DNA of 6,420 nt from Candidatus Cloacimonadota bacterium (GCA_012519465.1 JAAYQD010000399.1:1-6420), one strand, 5' to 3'. Counted from the first letter of the stretch, positions 1-6,119 are shown. Notes: generated by a model from the sequence alone, not told the origin. Numbers and translations are program-made.

Positions 1-47
1 AACGATTTTACAGATCAGGAAAACATCAAAAAGAGAGGATCCAAGAA

Positions 48-3000
48 ATGAGCAGAGCGAGATTCATTTTGGTCTTTATCGCTGTATTGACAGCGGTCTC
101 CCTGTTTGCCGCCCCTCGGTTTGGCGAACGCCCTTTCATCGATATTTATCAGGTTCCGGATGCTGCCATCGAGATGGGACACATCCGCATCAAGCTTAGC
201 GAAAAGCACAGCGCTTTGGCACAAGCCTATCTTTATGAAGACGGCATCTTGCCCGGCTTTGGCATAGAAGACTTGGATGCCTTGAACCATGAATATGCCG
301 TAAAACGCATCACTCCGGTATTTGGAGACCCCAAACAAAACAAGAAATGGGGCTGGCGCCATGTGGAATGGGGCCTGCATCTGTGGTTTGAGATCCAGTA
401 TGACAGCCGCCAGGATATCCGTGATATCGTGATGAGCTACCGCGCTTTGGATAACGATTTGCAATGGGCTGAACCAGAGTATAAAAAGGTGCATACCGGC
501 ATGCCAAATCAGGATTCCACAGATACCGAATATCATCTGAATACAGAGGACGAGCCCACACGCTGGACTCCCATTGATCCGCGATTTCCAGAGCAGTGGC
601 ATTACCACAACACCGGTCAATCCGGAGGTGTTCCGGATCGTGACATTGACCTGCCGGAGGCTTGGGATATAGAAAAAGGACATCCCGATGTGGTGGTAGC
701 CGTCATCGACGAAGGTATACAGTTCAACCATCCAGACCTGCAAGCAAATATGTGGAAAAACACTGCGGAAATCCCAGGCAATGGCATCGACGACGACGGT
801 AATGGTTATATAGATGATATTTATGGCTTTGACTTTTACAATAATTCTGGGGCCATCTCTCCCGGTGATCATGGAAGCCACGTGGCGGGCACAATTGCAG
901 CGGTGACCAACAACTATAATACCGGCGTGGCAGGCATAGCAGGCGGAAGCGGCTCTGGAAACGGTGTAAAGCTGATGAGCTGTTTGGTGTTTACCGGCAG
1001 TATCCAGGGGTATGCCGGCGGATGGGAAGTTGCTCCCATTTATGCGGCGGATAACGGCGCTGCCATTTCTCAAAACAGCTGGATTTACGGCACTGAACAA
1101 CATTATGAACAAGCGGTTTTGGATGCCATAGATTATTTTAATGCCAATGGCGGAGGCAACGTGATGGATGGCGGCATCACCATCTTTTCTGTAGGCAATT
1201 CCAATAGCAGCGGACAGTGGTATCCCGCCTATTACAGCGGAGTCTTATCCGTGGCAGCCACCAACCATAACGACCGAAAGGCAGCTTACTCCAATTATGA
1301 TACCTGGGTGGACATTTCTGCTCCGGGCGGTGAGCTCATCGACCTAATTGTCTCACAAGGAGTGTTAAGCTGTAAGAAAGATAGCGGCTATAAGTTCATG
1401 GAAGGTACCTCGATGGCTTGCCCCCACGTTTCCGGCGTGGCAGCTTTGGTGCTCTCCTATGCCCATCGTAACAATATAAATATCACGCCCAGCCAGTTGA
1501 AAGATATTTTGCTCGATACCGCCGATGAACTGGATAACCTTAATACGAGTTACTCAGGAAAACTAGGCAGCGGCAGGGTGAATGCCCACCGGGCTTTGAT
1601 GGCAGCCAATCCAGCCAATCCGGGCATCAAGATCACCAGCCCCGGCAATCATTTGACCATCCATGGCAGCCAGACAGTGAATGTAGTGGCAAACGCCTGG
1701 GCAAATCAGGGCAGCGTGGCAAACGTAAAGATTTATCTGGATAATGAATTGAAAGCCACCCTCAGCAGCGCACCTTACACCTGGGCTTGGAATACCAGCA
1801 CCTCTTCCACCGGCTACCACACAATCAAAGCTGTGGTCACGGATACTGGCAACAGACAGGTAAGCCAAAAAGTGCACGTCACCCTCATCCATCCTGCCTA
1901 TGAGGGATTTGAAAGCGGCAACTTCAGCCAAAACCCCTGGCGAAACGACAGCGCCGTGCCCTGGACTGTGCAATCCTCACAAGTTTTTACGGGCAGTTTT
2001 GCAGCCAAATCTGGCAGAAGCAGCTTAAACCAGACATCTGTACTCAGTTTACCCGCGCATGTAAGCACTGCTGGAGAAATCTCATTTGGCATAAAAACCT
2101 CCATTTACAGCGGTCAAAATTCTTTCAACTGGTTGCGTTTCTATATTGATGGCTTCCTGATTGACGAATGGAAAGGTGATATGAGCTGGATCTGGAAAAG
2201 CTATCCCGCGGATGCTGGCGAACACGTCTTCACTTGGGCTTACGAAAACTACAGCTCTGGCGTTTTGGGCGCTGAATGTGCCTGGTTGGATCATATTGGC
2301 TTGCCGCCTTTGGCCACCTATTATGCGCCCGCTTATGATTTGAAAGTGAAGGCATACAACGGTTATGTGGATCTCACATGGAAGGGCTCCGACTACGGCA
2401 ACCCCACTGGCTATAAAATCCTGCGCAACGGCAGCTATTTACAGACCGTCTCCACCCGCAGCTATACAGACAACACTGTAGTGAATGGAACTACCTACCA
2501 CTACAGCATCGTAGCGCTTTATGGAACTAATGAATCCCTGCCCACCCCCACAGTGGAAGGCACACCCTTGGCTGCCTATACTGCGGATATAGGCACGGGG
2601 GTCAGAATCACCAGTGGTTTATACAACCCCATCTACACTGATGTTAGAAGCATACACGGGCAATCTGTTTATACCAAAGCAGAGCTGAACGCAGCGGGAG
2701 TTTATGGCCCGGTGCAAATCCTGGGGCTGGGTTTTGACGTTCACGAAGCCTCCTCCATCCCGCTTCCCAATTTCATCGTGAGATTGATGCATACCACTGC
2801 AACAAATGTACAAAACTGGCTTGGTCCTGAGGGACTGGTAACCGTTTGCAACAAAGATATCTTTTTGCCCGAAGCCGGGGAATGGAACCTATTGGTTTTC
2901 CATACTCCCTTCCTTTGGAATGGGGAGGATAATTTGCTGGTGGATACTGCTTGGGGCATGAGCTCTGCCCGCCAAAAAGCAGGCTCCATAAAGGCTACAA

Positions 3001-3344
3001 ATCAAACTAATGGATACCGTTATTATGTGAATCCAAATTATCTGGAGAATACGACTGATGTTTTCAACTGGGGTGCCACCATGGCGTGGAGACCCAACAT
3101 GAGATTTGTAATTGGGATGGATGAAGAGCAAGGTTTGGATAGCCCCCAGGTGAATGTGATCAAGACTGCAAGCGGAGTGAGAATATCCTGGGATGCGGTG
3201 CAGGGTGCCACAAGTTACCTCGTTTATCGCTCCTTTGATCCCTACGATGGATTTGTGTATTTTGGCAGCACCTCCTCGCTGTTCATCAACGATAACCAGA
3301 CTTTGGACAAAGCCTTTTACCGCGTGAAGGCGGTGCAGGAGTAG
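48..3344 (+). CDS. Secreted multidomain S8 (subtilisin-like) serine protease
   Basis: Exported endopeptidase of 1098 residues, expected in the envelope or outside the cell. Residues 1-22 form a signal peptide: Arg at 3 and 5, a hydrophobic core, and likely cleavage near Ala21/Ala22. Residues about 30-150 look like an inhibitor-type propeptide ending in a WAEPEY motif. The S8 catalytic domain runs from about 177 to 520: Asp221 (VIDEG), a probable Ca-binding DDDGNGYIDD loop at 248-257, His275 (DHGSHVAG), oxyanion Asn384 (SVGNS) and Ser455 (GTSMACPHVSG). All catalytic residues are present. Downstream lie an Ig-like domain (526-614), a jelly-roll-like domain opening YEGFESG (618-754), a fibronectin-III domain (762-842), a beta-rich module I cannot name (843-1022) and a final FnIII-like domain (1032-1098). 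The start is supported by GAGAGGA at 33-39, eight bases upstream. No type IX sorting tail is evident. The catalytic assignment is secure; the substrate is unknown, with protein scavenging likely. The C-terminal modules are judged by pattern only. Confidence 0.95.
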   Translation: MSRARFILVFIAVLTAVSLFAAPRFGERPFIDIYQVPDAAIEMGHIRIKLSEKHSALAQAYLYEDGILPGFGIEDLDALNHEYAVKRITPVFGDPKQNKKWGWRHVEWGLHLWFEIQYDSRQDIRDIVMSYRALDNDLQWAEPEYKKVHTGMPNQDSTDTEYHLNTEDEPTRWTPIDPRFPEQWHYHNTGQSGGVPDRDIDLPEAWDIEKGHPDVVVAVIDEGIQFNHPDLQANMWKNTAEIPGNGIDDDGNGYIDDIYGFDFYNNSGAISPGDHGSHVAGTIAAVTNNYNTGVAGIAGGSGSGNGVKLMSCLVFTGSIQGYAGGWEVAPIYAADNGAAISQNSWIYGTEQHYEQAVLDAIDYFNANGGGNVMDGGITIFSVGNSNSSGQWYPAYYSGVLSVAATNHNDRKAAYSNYDTWVDISAPGGELIDLIVSQGVLSCKKDSGYKFMEGTSMACPHVSGVAALVLSYAHRNNINITPSQLKDILLDTADELDNLNTSYSGKLGSGRVNAHRALMAANPANPGIKITSPGNHLTIHGSQTVNVVANAWANQGSVANVKIYLDNELKATLSSAPYTWAWNTSTSSTGYHTIKAVVTDTGNRQVSQKVHVTLIHPAYEGFESGNFSQNPWRNDSAVPWTVQSSQVFTGSFAAKSGRSSLNQTSVLSLPAHVSTAGEISFGIKTSIYSGQNSFNWLRFYIDGFLIDEWKGDMSWIWKSYPADAGEHVFTWAYENYSSGVLGAECAWLDHIGLPPLATYYAPAYDLKVKAYNGYVDLTWKGSDYGNPTGYKILRNGSYLQTVSTRSYTDNTVVNGTTYHYSIVALYGTNESLPTPTVEGTPLAAYTADIGTGVRITSGLYNPIYTDVRSIHGQSVYTKAELNAAGVYGPVQILGLGFDVHEASSIPLPNFIVRLMHTTATNVQNWLGPEGLVTVCNKDIFLPEAGEWNLLVFHTPFLWNGEDNLLVDTAWGMSSARQKAGSIKATNQTNGYRYYVNPNYLENTTDVFNWGATMAWRPNMRFVIGMDEEQGLDSPQVNVIKTASGVRISWDAVQGATSYLVYRSFDPYDGFVYFGSTSSLFINDNQTLDKAFYRVKAVQE

Positions 3345-3420
3345 CCAATCTCTGAACGCTAAATCTTAAGTGGCACGTTGATCTGACATAACGTCGTCAG
3401 CGAGCCCTGAAATCTGGAGC

Positions 3421-3466
3421 CAGGGACCTGCGCCAGCCACCAGCTGGCGCTTCCCTGTTCCCTATG
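3421..3466 (-). repeat. Long hairpin repeat, minus-strand member of the CAGGGAACAG family
   Basis: GCGCCAGC (3430-3437) and GCTGGCGC (3443-3450) are perfect inverted copies around a 5-base loop. Outside them CAGGGA (3421-3426) pairs with TCCCTG (3452-3457) across a 3/1 internal loop, giving a 14-bp two-part stem. Read on the minus strand, the element begins CATAGGGAACAGGGAA and runs into the palindrome. This is the same 'linker then palindrome' layout as the plus-strand copies at 5667-5789, with a shared CATAGG...ACAGGG. No T-run follows on either side, so it looks like a dispersed repeat rather than a standard intrinsic terminator, though it could stabilise the protease mRNA 3' end. Confidence 0.7.
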
Positions 3467-3483
3467 CCAAGCTCAGTTTTACA

Positions 3484-3489
3484 TTGACA
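3484..3489 (+). promoter_or_regulatory. Candidate -35 box for the asd operon
   Basis: An exact TTGACA followed by AAA, matching the TTGACAAAA of the better promoter at 6335. A good -10 at 16-18 bases is lacking: the sequence there is GGAATT/GAATTG, and TATGGA at 3503 is too close. TATAAA at 3524 has no matching -35. A promoter somewhere in 3480-3535 is likely given the gap upstream, but the exact element is uncertain. Confidence 0.3.
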
Positions 3490-3548
3490 AAAGCCTGCCT
3501 CCTATGGAATTGGGAAATAACAATATAAAAGCTATGAGGATAGAATAA

Positions 3549-4529
3549 ATGAAGATAGCCATCGTTGGTGCCACCGGAGCCGTGGGCAGAATGATGATCC
3601 GCAACCTGGCAGAAATGAAGATAGAAATCTCCACCCTGGATTTGTATGCCTCGGCGCGCTCTGCCGGCAAAACCCTTTATTATGTGGATGATGCGCTCTT
3701 GGTTGAGGAGCTTACCCGTGATTCCTTTGCCAAGGGATACGATTATGTCTTGTTTTCCGCCGGAGCTGGGGTATCGCGCAGTTTTGCGCCTTTTGCCCTC
3801 CAGCATGCGCGGGCTGTGATAGACAATTCCTCCGCCTTCCGCATGGAACCGGACATCCCTTTGGTGGTGCCAGAGATAAATGGAGCCCTCCTGACCGGAT
3901 ACAACGGCATCATCGCCAATCCCAATTGTTCCACCATCCAGATGGTTTTGCCTTTGGCGGTGCTGGACCGTATGTATGGCATCCGCAAGGTGATTGTGAG
4001 CACCTATCAGGCTGTATCCGGCACCGGACAACAGGGCTTGGATGCATTGTATCAACAGCGCAATGGCTCCAGCGAGATGGGCGTGTATCCGGCGATAATT
4101 GACATGAATGTAATCCCCCAGATTGGCGGCTTGCAGGATAACGGATACAGCGCGGAAGAGGAAAAGATGTATCAGGAAACCCAGAAGATACTGGATAATT
4201 ATCAGCTTGCCCTATCCGCCACCTGCGTGAGGGTGCCGGTGAGATTTGGACACTGCATCAGCGTGTATGTGGAGTGTGAGCGCGAGGTGGATTTGAACGA
4301 TGCCAGCACAGCGCTTGCCCATTCCGACGCCATCCGCTATAGCGCAAACACCTATACCACTCCCCTGGATTTGGGCAATTCCAACGATAGCCACGTTTCC
4401 CGTCTGCGCTTTGGAACGGACAAGCACAGCCTCACCTTTTGGAACGTGGCAAACAACCTGCGTTTGGGCGCTGCCACCAATGCCATCAAAATCATGTTAG
4501 CTCATGCCGCGGAGAATACGAAATCATGA
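3549..4529 (+). CDS. asd: Aspartate-semialdehyde dehydrogenase
   Basis: Cytoplasmic enzyme that reduces L-aspartyl-4-phosphate with NADPH to L-aspartate 4-semialdehyde and phosphate, the branch-point step of the aspartate pathway to lysine/diaminopimelate, threonine and methionine. At 326 residues it is close to the usual 330-340 of the shorter bacterial type. Visible motifs: dinucleotide-binding GATGAVG near residues 7-13; phosphate-binding NSSAFRM with Arg98; catalytic Cys127 in NPNCSTIQ; substrate-binding Gln154 in TYQAVSGTG; and RVPVRFGH with Arg228 and acid/base His235, the seven-residue spacing expected for the family. The C-terminal NNLRLGAATNA resembles the family's DNLRKGAA helix. 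The start is supported by GAGGA (3536-3540) eight bases upstream and by the Rossmann motif beginning at once. The stop overlaps the next gene's ATG (ATGA), so the two are one operon, probably translationally coupled. All key residues are intact. Confidence 0.96.
   Translation: MKIAIVGATGAVGRMMIRNLAEMKIEISTLDLYASARSAGKTLYYVDDALLVEELTRDSFAKGYDYVLFSAGAGVSRSFAPFALQHARAVIDNSSAFRMEPDIPLVVPEINGALLTGYNGIIANPNCSTIQMVLPLAVLDRMYGIRKVIVSTYQAVSGTGQQGLDALYQQRNGSSEMGVYPAIIDMNVIPQIGGLQDNGYSAEEEKMYQETQKILDNYQLALSATCVRVPVRFGHCISVYVECEREVDLNDASTALAHSDAIRYSANTYTTPLDLGNSNDSHVSRLRFGTDKHSLTFWNVANNLRLGAATNAIKIMLAHAAENTKS
4511..4514 (+). promoter_or_regulatory. Shine-Dalgarno that fixes the M20 gene start
   Basis: GGAG lies inside the end of asd, 11 bases before the ATG at 4526. 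It supports starting the M20 protein at Met-Asn-Trp rather than at the in-frame ATG at 4439, which would add 29 residues unlike the family and overlap asd by about 90 bases. Confidence 0.6.
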
Positions 4530-5704
4530 ACTGGCTGATTGAGCTGCGCCAGCGTTTGCACCAGAGCCCGGAACTGGCATTTGAAGAGCATCAAACTGCT
4601 GCCATTTTGCGGGAAGAGCTCAAGAGACTGGCACGGATTTACAGCACTCCGGAACACATCAGGGCAGGCGCCACGGAATTGATTATCCACGATTTTGACA
4701 GCACCGGATTCCTGCTGGAATACAGCGGCGGCGGTGATGCCTATCGCCTCTTTAGGGCAGATATGGACGCCCTGCCCATCACGGAGGCAACCGGCTGCAG
4801 CTTTGCCTCGCAACAGCCGGGAGTAATGCACGCCTGTGGGCATGATGTGCACATGACGGTGCTGATGGGATTGATTGAAAAGGTATTGGCAAACCAGCCC
4901 CGGCAGAACCTCCTTTTCCTCTTCCAACCGGCGGAGGAAGGCAAGGGCGGAGCGCAATCTGTATTGGCAGAGGGCATCATCCAACAGTATCCAATAGAGG
5001 CGGTATTTGCCCTGCACGTGGCAAGCGGCATGCCCGTGGGCACCATCTCCAGCCGGGCAGGCATCATCTTTGGCATTCCCCAGGAATTTGACGTTCGCTT
5101 CCAGGGCAAAAGCGCGCATGTGGCGTTCCCGGAAAAGGGCAGGGATGCCATCGCCGCAGCGGCTGAATTTATGCTGCTGATGCAGGCTGATATATCTGAA
5201 TTAAAGAAAAAAGAGCGTGTGATATACCATCTGGGAACTATCAATGGGGGGAGCATCCGCAACGTGATAGCCCAGAGTTGCCTTTTGGAAGGAACCCACC
5301 GCAGCCTGAAGCCACAGGTGCGCGACCAAATGAACGATCTCACCCGTAAAAACGCAGCCCAGGCGGCACAGAAGATTGGATGTGAAAGCGAGGTGGAAGT
5401 ACTGTGCAGCTATGACCCCGTGGTGAATGATGCCAGGTGGGTAGAGGCGTTGCAAGAGGTGGCGGCGAAGCTGGATGTGAACTATGAGGAGGCTGCCACG
5501 GAAATGACGGGAGAGGATTTTGGCTTTTTTACCACCCTCTATCCGGGAGTACTGTTCTGGCTGGGTTCGGAATGCCAGCATTCTCTGCATTCTCCACAGT
5601 TTTTACCAGATGAGGCAGCCATTGAGGTAGGCGTGAAGGTGATGTGGGAGCTCGCCTCGCGAGCGCCAGGGAACAGTGGACAGGGCGCACGCAAGCGTGC
5701 TTAG
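4526..5704 (+). CDS. M20-family amidohydrolase, probable N-acetyl-diaminopimelate deacetylase
   Basis: Cytoplasmic metal-dependent amidohydrolase of 392 residues in the M20 group that includes hippurate hydrolases and YkuR-type N-acetyldiaminopimelate deacetylases. The N-terminus (LRQRLHQSPELAFEEH) and FRADMDALP (76-84) are typical. Metal ligands are visible: Cys104 and His106 in HACGHDVH, Glu137/Glu138 in QPAEEG (the Glu138 position usually binds metal), His164 in ALHV, and His355 in LHSPQF. The dimerisation domain spans about 180-295 with His198 (GKSAH) and NGGSIRN (240-246). MTGEDFG (327-333) followed by PGVLFWLG is characteristic of the deacetylase/hippuricase group. The ATGA overlap with asd suggests a role in the acetylated diaminopimelate branch, releasing acetate from N-acetyl-LL-diaminopimelate; this is inference, and another N-acyl amino acid substrate is possible. 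Oddity: family homology should end near residues 375-378, while the remaining 14-17 residues (ending GQGARKRA) and the TAG are encoded by repeat DNA. Confidence 0.88.
   Translation: MNWLIELRQRLHQSPELAFEEHQTAAILREELKRLARIYSTPEHIRAGATELIIHDFDSTGFLLEYSGGGDAYRLFRADMDALPITEATGCSFASQQPGVMHACGHDVHMTVLMGLIEKVLANQPRQNLLFLFQPAEEGKGGAQSVLAEGIIQQYPIEAVFALHVASGMPVGTISSRAGIIFGIPQEFDVRFQGKSAHVAFPEKGRDAIAAAAEFMLLMQADISELKKKERVIYHLGTINGGSIRNVIAQSCLLEGTHRSLKPQVRDQMNDLTRKNAAQAAQKIGCESEVEVLCSYDPVVNDARWVEALQEVAAKLDVNYEEAATEMTGEDFGFFTTLYPGVLFWLGSECQHSLHSPQFLPDEAAIEVGVKVMWELASRAPGNSGQGARKRA
5650..5664. repeat. Mini-palindrome inside the M20 gene end
   Basis: GCTCGC (5650-5655), loop CTC, GCGAGC (5659-5664): a perfect 6-bp stem. 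It is the first of the GC-rich palindromes in the array and lies within the last codons of the M20 gene, marking the probable junction between ancestral coding sequence and repeat DNA. Confidence 0.65.
5667..5700 (+). repeat. Linker/palindrome module 1
   Basis: The 13-mer CAGGGAACAGTGG (5667-5679), ACAGGG (5680-5685), then the palindrome GCACGC-AA-GCGTGC (5687-5700). It is translated in the M20 frame as part of the C-terminal tail. Confidence 0.75.
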
Positions 5705-5741
5705 GGGACAGGGAACAGTGGGTGGCGCACGCTGCGCGTGC
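5701..5741 (+). repeat. Linker/palindrome module 2
   Basis: TTAGGGGA, then an exact second copy of the 13-mer CAGGGAACAGTGG (5709-5721), then a palindrome with the same arms as module 1 but a different loop: GCACGC (5727-5732), TGC, GCGTGC (5736-5741). The TAG that ends the M20 gene is the start of this module (5702-5704). Confidence 0.75.
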
Positions 5742-5789
5742 ATAGGTGACAGGGCACAGGGAACAGTGGACAGGGGCTTCGCTGAAGCC
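5742..5789 (+). repeat. Linker/palindrome module 3
   Basis: ATAGGTGACAGGGCA leads into a third exact copy of the 13-mer (5757-5769), then ACAGGG and a different palindrome, GGCTTC (5775-5780), GCT, GAAGCC (5784-5789). The 13-mers start 42 and 48 bases apart. The linker is constant while the palindrome arms change. Confidence 0.75.
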
Positions 5790-5800
5790 GAGTCTATTTT
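5775..5800 (+). terminator. Weak terminator candidate after the asd-M20 operon
   Basis: The 6-bp GGCTTC/GAAGCC hairpin of module 3 is followed after seven bases by TATTTT and then a T-rich stretch to about 5816. The gap between stem and T-run is longer than in a standard intrinsic terminator, so this is only a possible site. Confidence 0.3.
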
Positions 5801-5840
5801 GTGTTTCCTTCTTTTTAATAGTGAGCAGTAATGAGCTTAA

Positions 5841-5870
5841 AATTTATGTCCATTCGTGTAAATTGTGGTT
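5841..5870 (+). repeat. Ten-base periodic repeat of the 'TTCGTGTAAATT' type
   Basis: Three imperfect 10-mers follow head to tail: AATTTATGTC, CATTCGTGTA, AATTGTGGTT. From memory, sequences of the form 'ATCCGTGTAAATCTGTGGTT' are widely dispersed intergenic repeats in many bacterial phyla, and this looks like a degenerate member. Their function is unknown to me. Confidence 0.5.
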
Positions 5871-5881
5871 TATAAACCACA
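5864..5881. repeat. Perfect 18-bp palindrome
   Basis: TGTGGTTTATAAACCACA is identical to its own reverse complement, with no mismatch. It overlaps the end of the 10-base periodic repeat. It could be a dimer-binding operator, a cruciform site or simply the tip of the repeat; nothing nearby identifies a regulator. Confidence 0.7.
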
Positions 5882-5907
5882 CAGCAGCCATTCATCATTC
5901 TTTATTC

Positions 5908-5924
5908 ATCGCACGTATGGCGAT
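5908..5924. repeat. Small imperfect palindrome
   Basis: ATCGC (5908-5912) and GCGAT (5920-5924) are inverted copies, with a seven-base centre (ACGTATG) that nearly extends the stem with one bulge. Likely another dispersed mini-palindrome. Confidence 0.4.
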
Positions 5925-5945
5925 CCCGTAACCTCTTTGTAACAC

Positions 5946-5963
5946 AGGCTTTAGCCGGTGGTT
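5946..5963 (+). repeat. Left arm of a dispersed inverted 18-mer pair
   Basis: AGGCTTTAGCCGGTGGTT matches the reverse complement of 6102-6119 at 15 of 18 positions, including an unbroken 11-base AGCCGGTGGTT. The two arms are about 140 bases apart in opposite orientation and could pair into a large stem, or represent two copies of one dispersed repeat. Confidence 0.6.
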
Positions 5964-5965
5964 TC

Positions 5966-5988
5966 GCTGACTTTAGTCGGCTTTTATT
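5966..5988 (+). terminator. Intrinsic terminator-like hairpin
   Basis: GCTGAC (5966-5971), loop TTTA, GTCGGC (5976-5981) form a 6-bp stem with one G-U pair, directly followed by TTTTATT (5982-5988). This is the best rho-independent terminator shape downstream of the asd-M20 operon, though it is 260 bases past the M20 stop and sits inside repeat-like sequence. Confidence 0.5.
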
Positions 5989-5997
5989 AAACTATTC

Positions 5998-6013
5998 AGC
6001 GAGCAAAGCGAGC
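5998..6013 (+). repeat. Direct heptamer repeat AGCGAGC
   Basis: AGCGAGC (5998-6004), AA, AGCGAGC (6007-6013). The heptamer contains GCGAGC, the same six bases that form the right arm of the palindrome at 5650-5664, suggesting kinship with that repeat family. Confidence 0.5.
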
Positions 6014-6025
6014 TACCTTCAAGCC

Positions 6026-6042
6026 TCCCTGTTTCCTGCCCC
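6026..6042 (-). repeat. Degenerate minus-strand linker fragment
   Basis: TCCCTGTTTCCTGCCCC, read on the minus strand, gives GGGGCAGGAAACAGGGA, close to the purine-rich linker of the modules at 5667-5775. A shorter piece of the same type, TTCCCTGTT, recurs at 6147-6155. Both suggest decayed copies in reverse orientation. Confidence 0.4.
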
Positions 6043-6094
6043 ATGGAACCTGATCTCTAAATACTGTAAGTTATTCTTTAACAACCGGTTAAAA

Positions 6095-6119
6095 CCGGTG
6101 GAACCACCGGCTGAAGGCC
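6095..6119. repeat. Hairpin plus right arm of the inverted 18-mer pair
   Basis: CCGGTGG (6095-6101), AA, CCACCGG (6104-6110) is a perfect 7-bp inverted repeat. Positions 6102-6119 are the inverted partner of 5946-5963. Just upstream AACCGGTT (6083-6090) is itself palindromic and shares ACCGGT-type sequence with 6094-6099. Alternative pairings, local hairpin or long-range stem, are therefore possible. Confidence 0.6.

Larger units (their letters stand above)
3345..3548. other. Intergenic gap between protease and asd
   Basis: These 204 bases contain no plausible gene. Beginning just after the protease stop there is a weak inverted repeat, CTGAC (3383-3387) with GTCAG (3396-3400), then the long hairpin repeat listed separately at 3421-3466. 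The last 70 bases are AT-richer and hold the likely start signals for asd: a TTGACA at 3484 and the Shine-Dalgarno GAGGA at 3536-3540. I see no hairpin followed by a T-run, so the end of the protease transcript is not clearly marked. Confidence 0.7.

Noticed and set aside
15..1112. A 365-codon open frame on the minus strand
   Set aside because: It lies wholly antisense to the protease signal peptide, propeptide and catalytic domain, whose plus-strand reading has intact family motifs. Its product resembles no family and it has no operon context.
3430..3457. Intrinsic terminator for the protease gene
   Set aside because: The stem is strong but no T-run follows, and the structure matches the dispersed repeat family, so I list it as a repeat.
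4439..4525. Upstream in-frame ATG that would lengthen the M20 protein by 29 residues
   Set aside because: It starts deep inside asd, lacks a ribosome site, and the added residues do not resemble the family. The ATG at 4526 has a Shine-Dalgarno and an ATGA overlap and begins at the conserved N-terminus.
5667..5789. Possible CRISPR array
   Set aside because: The repeated unit is only 13 bases, spacing varies, the intervening sequences are themselves palindromic and partly repeated, and no cas gene is present.
5822..5836. Direct repeat TGAGC-AGTAA-TGAGC as a regulatory site
   Set aside because: Five-base units with no palindrome, promoter or further copies nearby; chance is sufficient.
5746..5931. 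A 61-codon open frame after the M20 gene
   Set aside because: It begins inside linker/palindrome module 3 and runs through the 10-base repeat and the 18-bp palindrome. It has no ribosome site and the product is translated repeat DNA.
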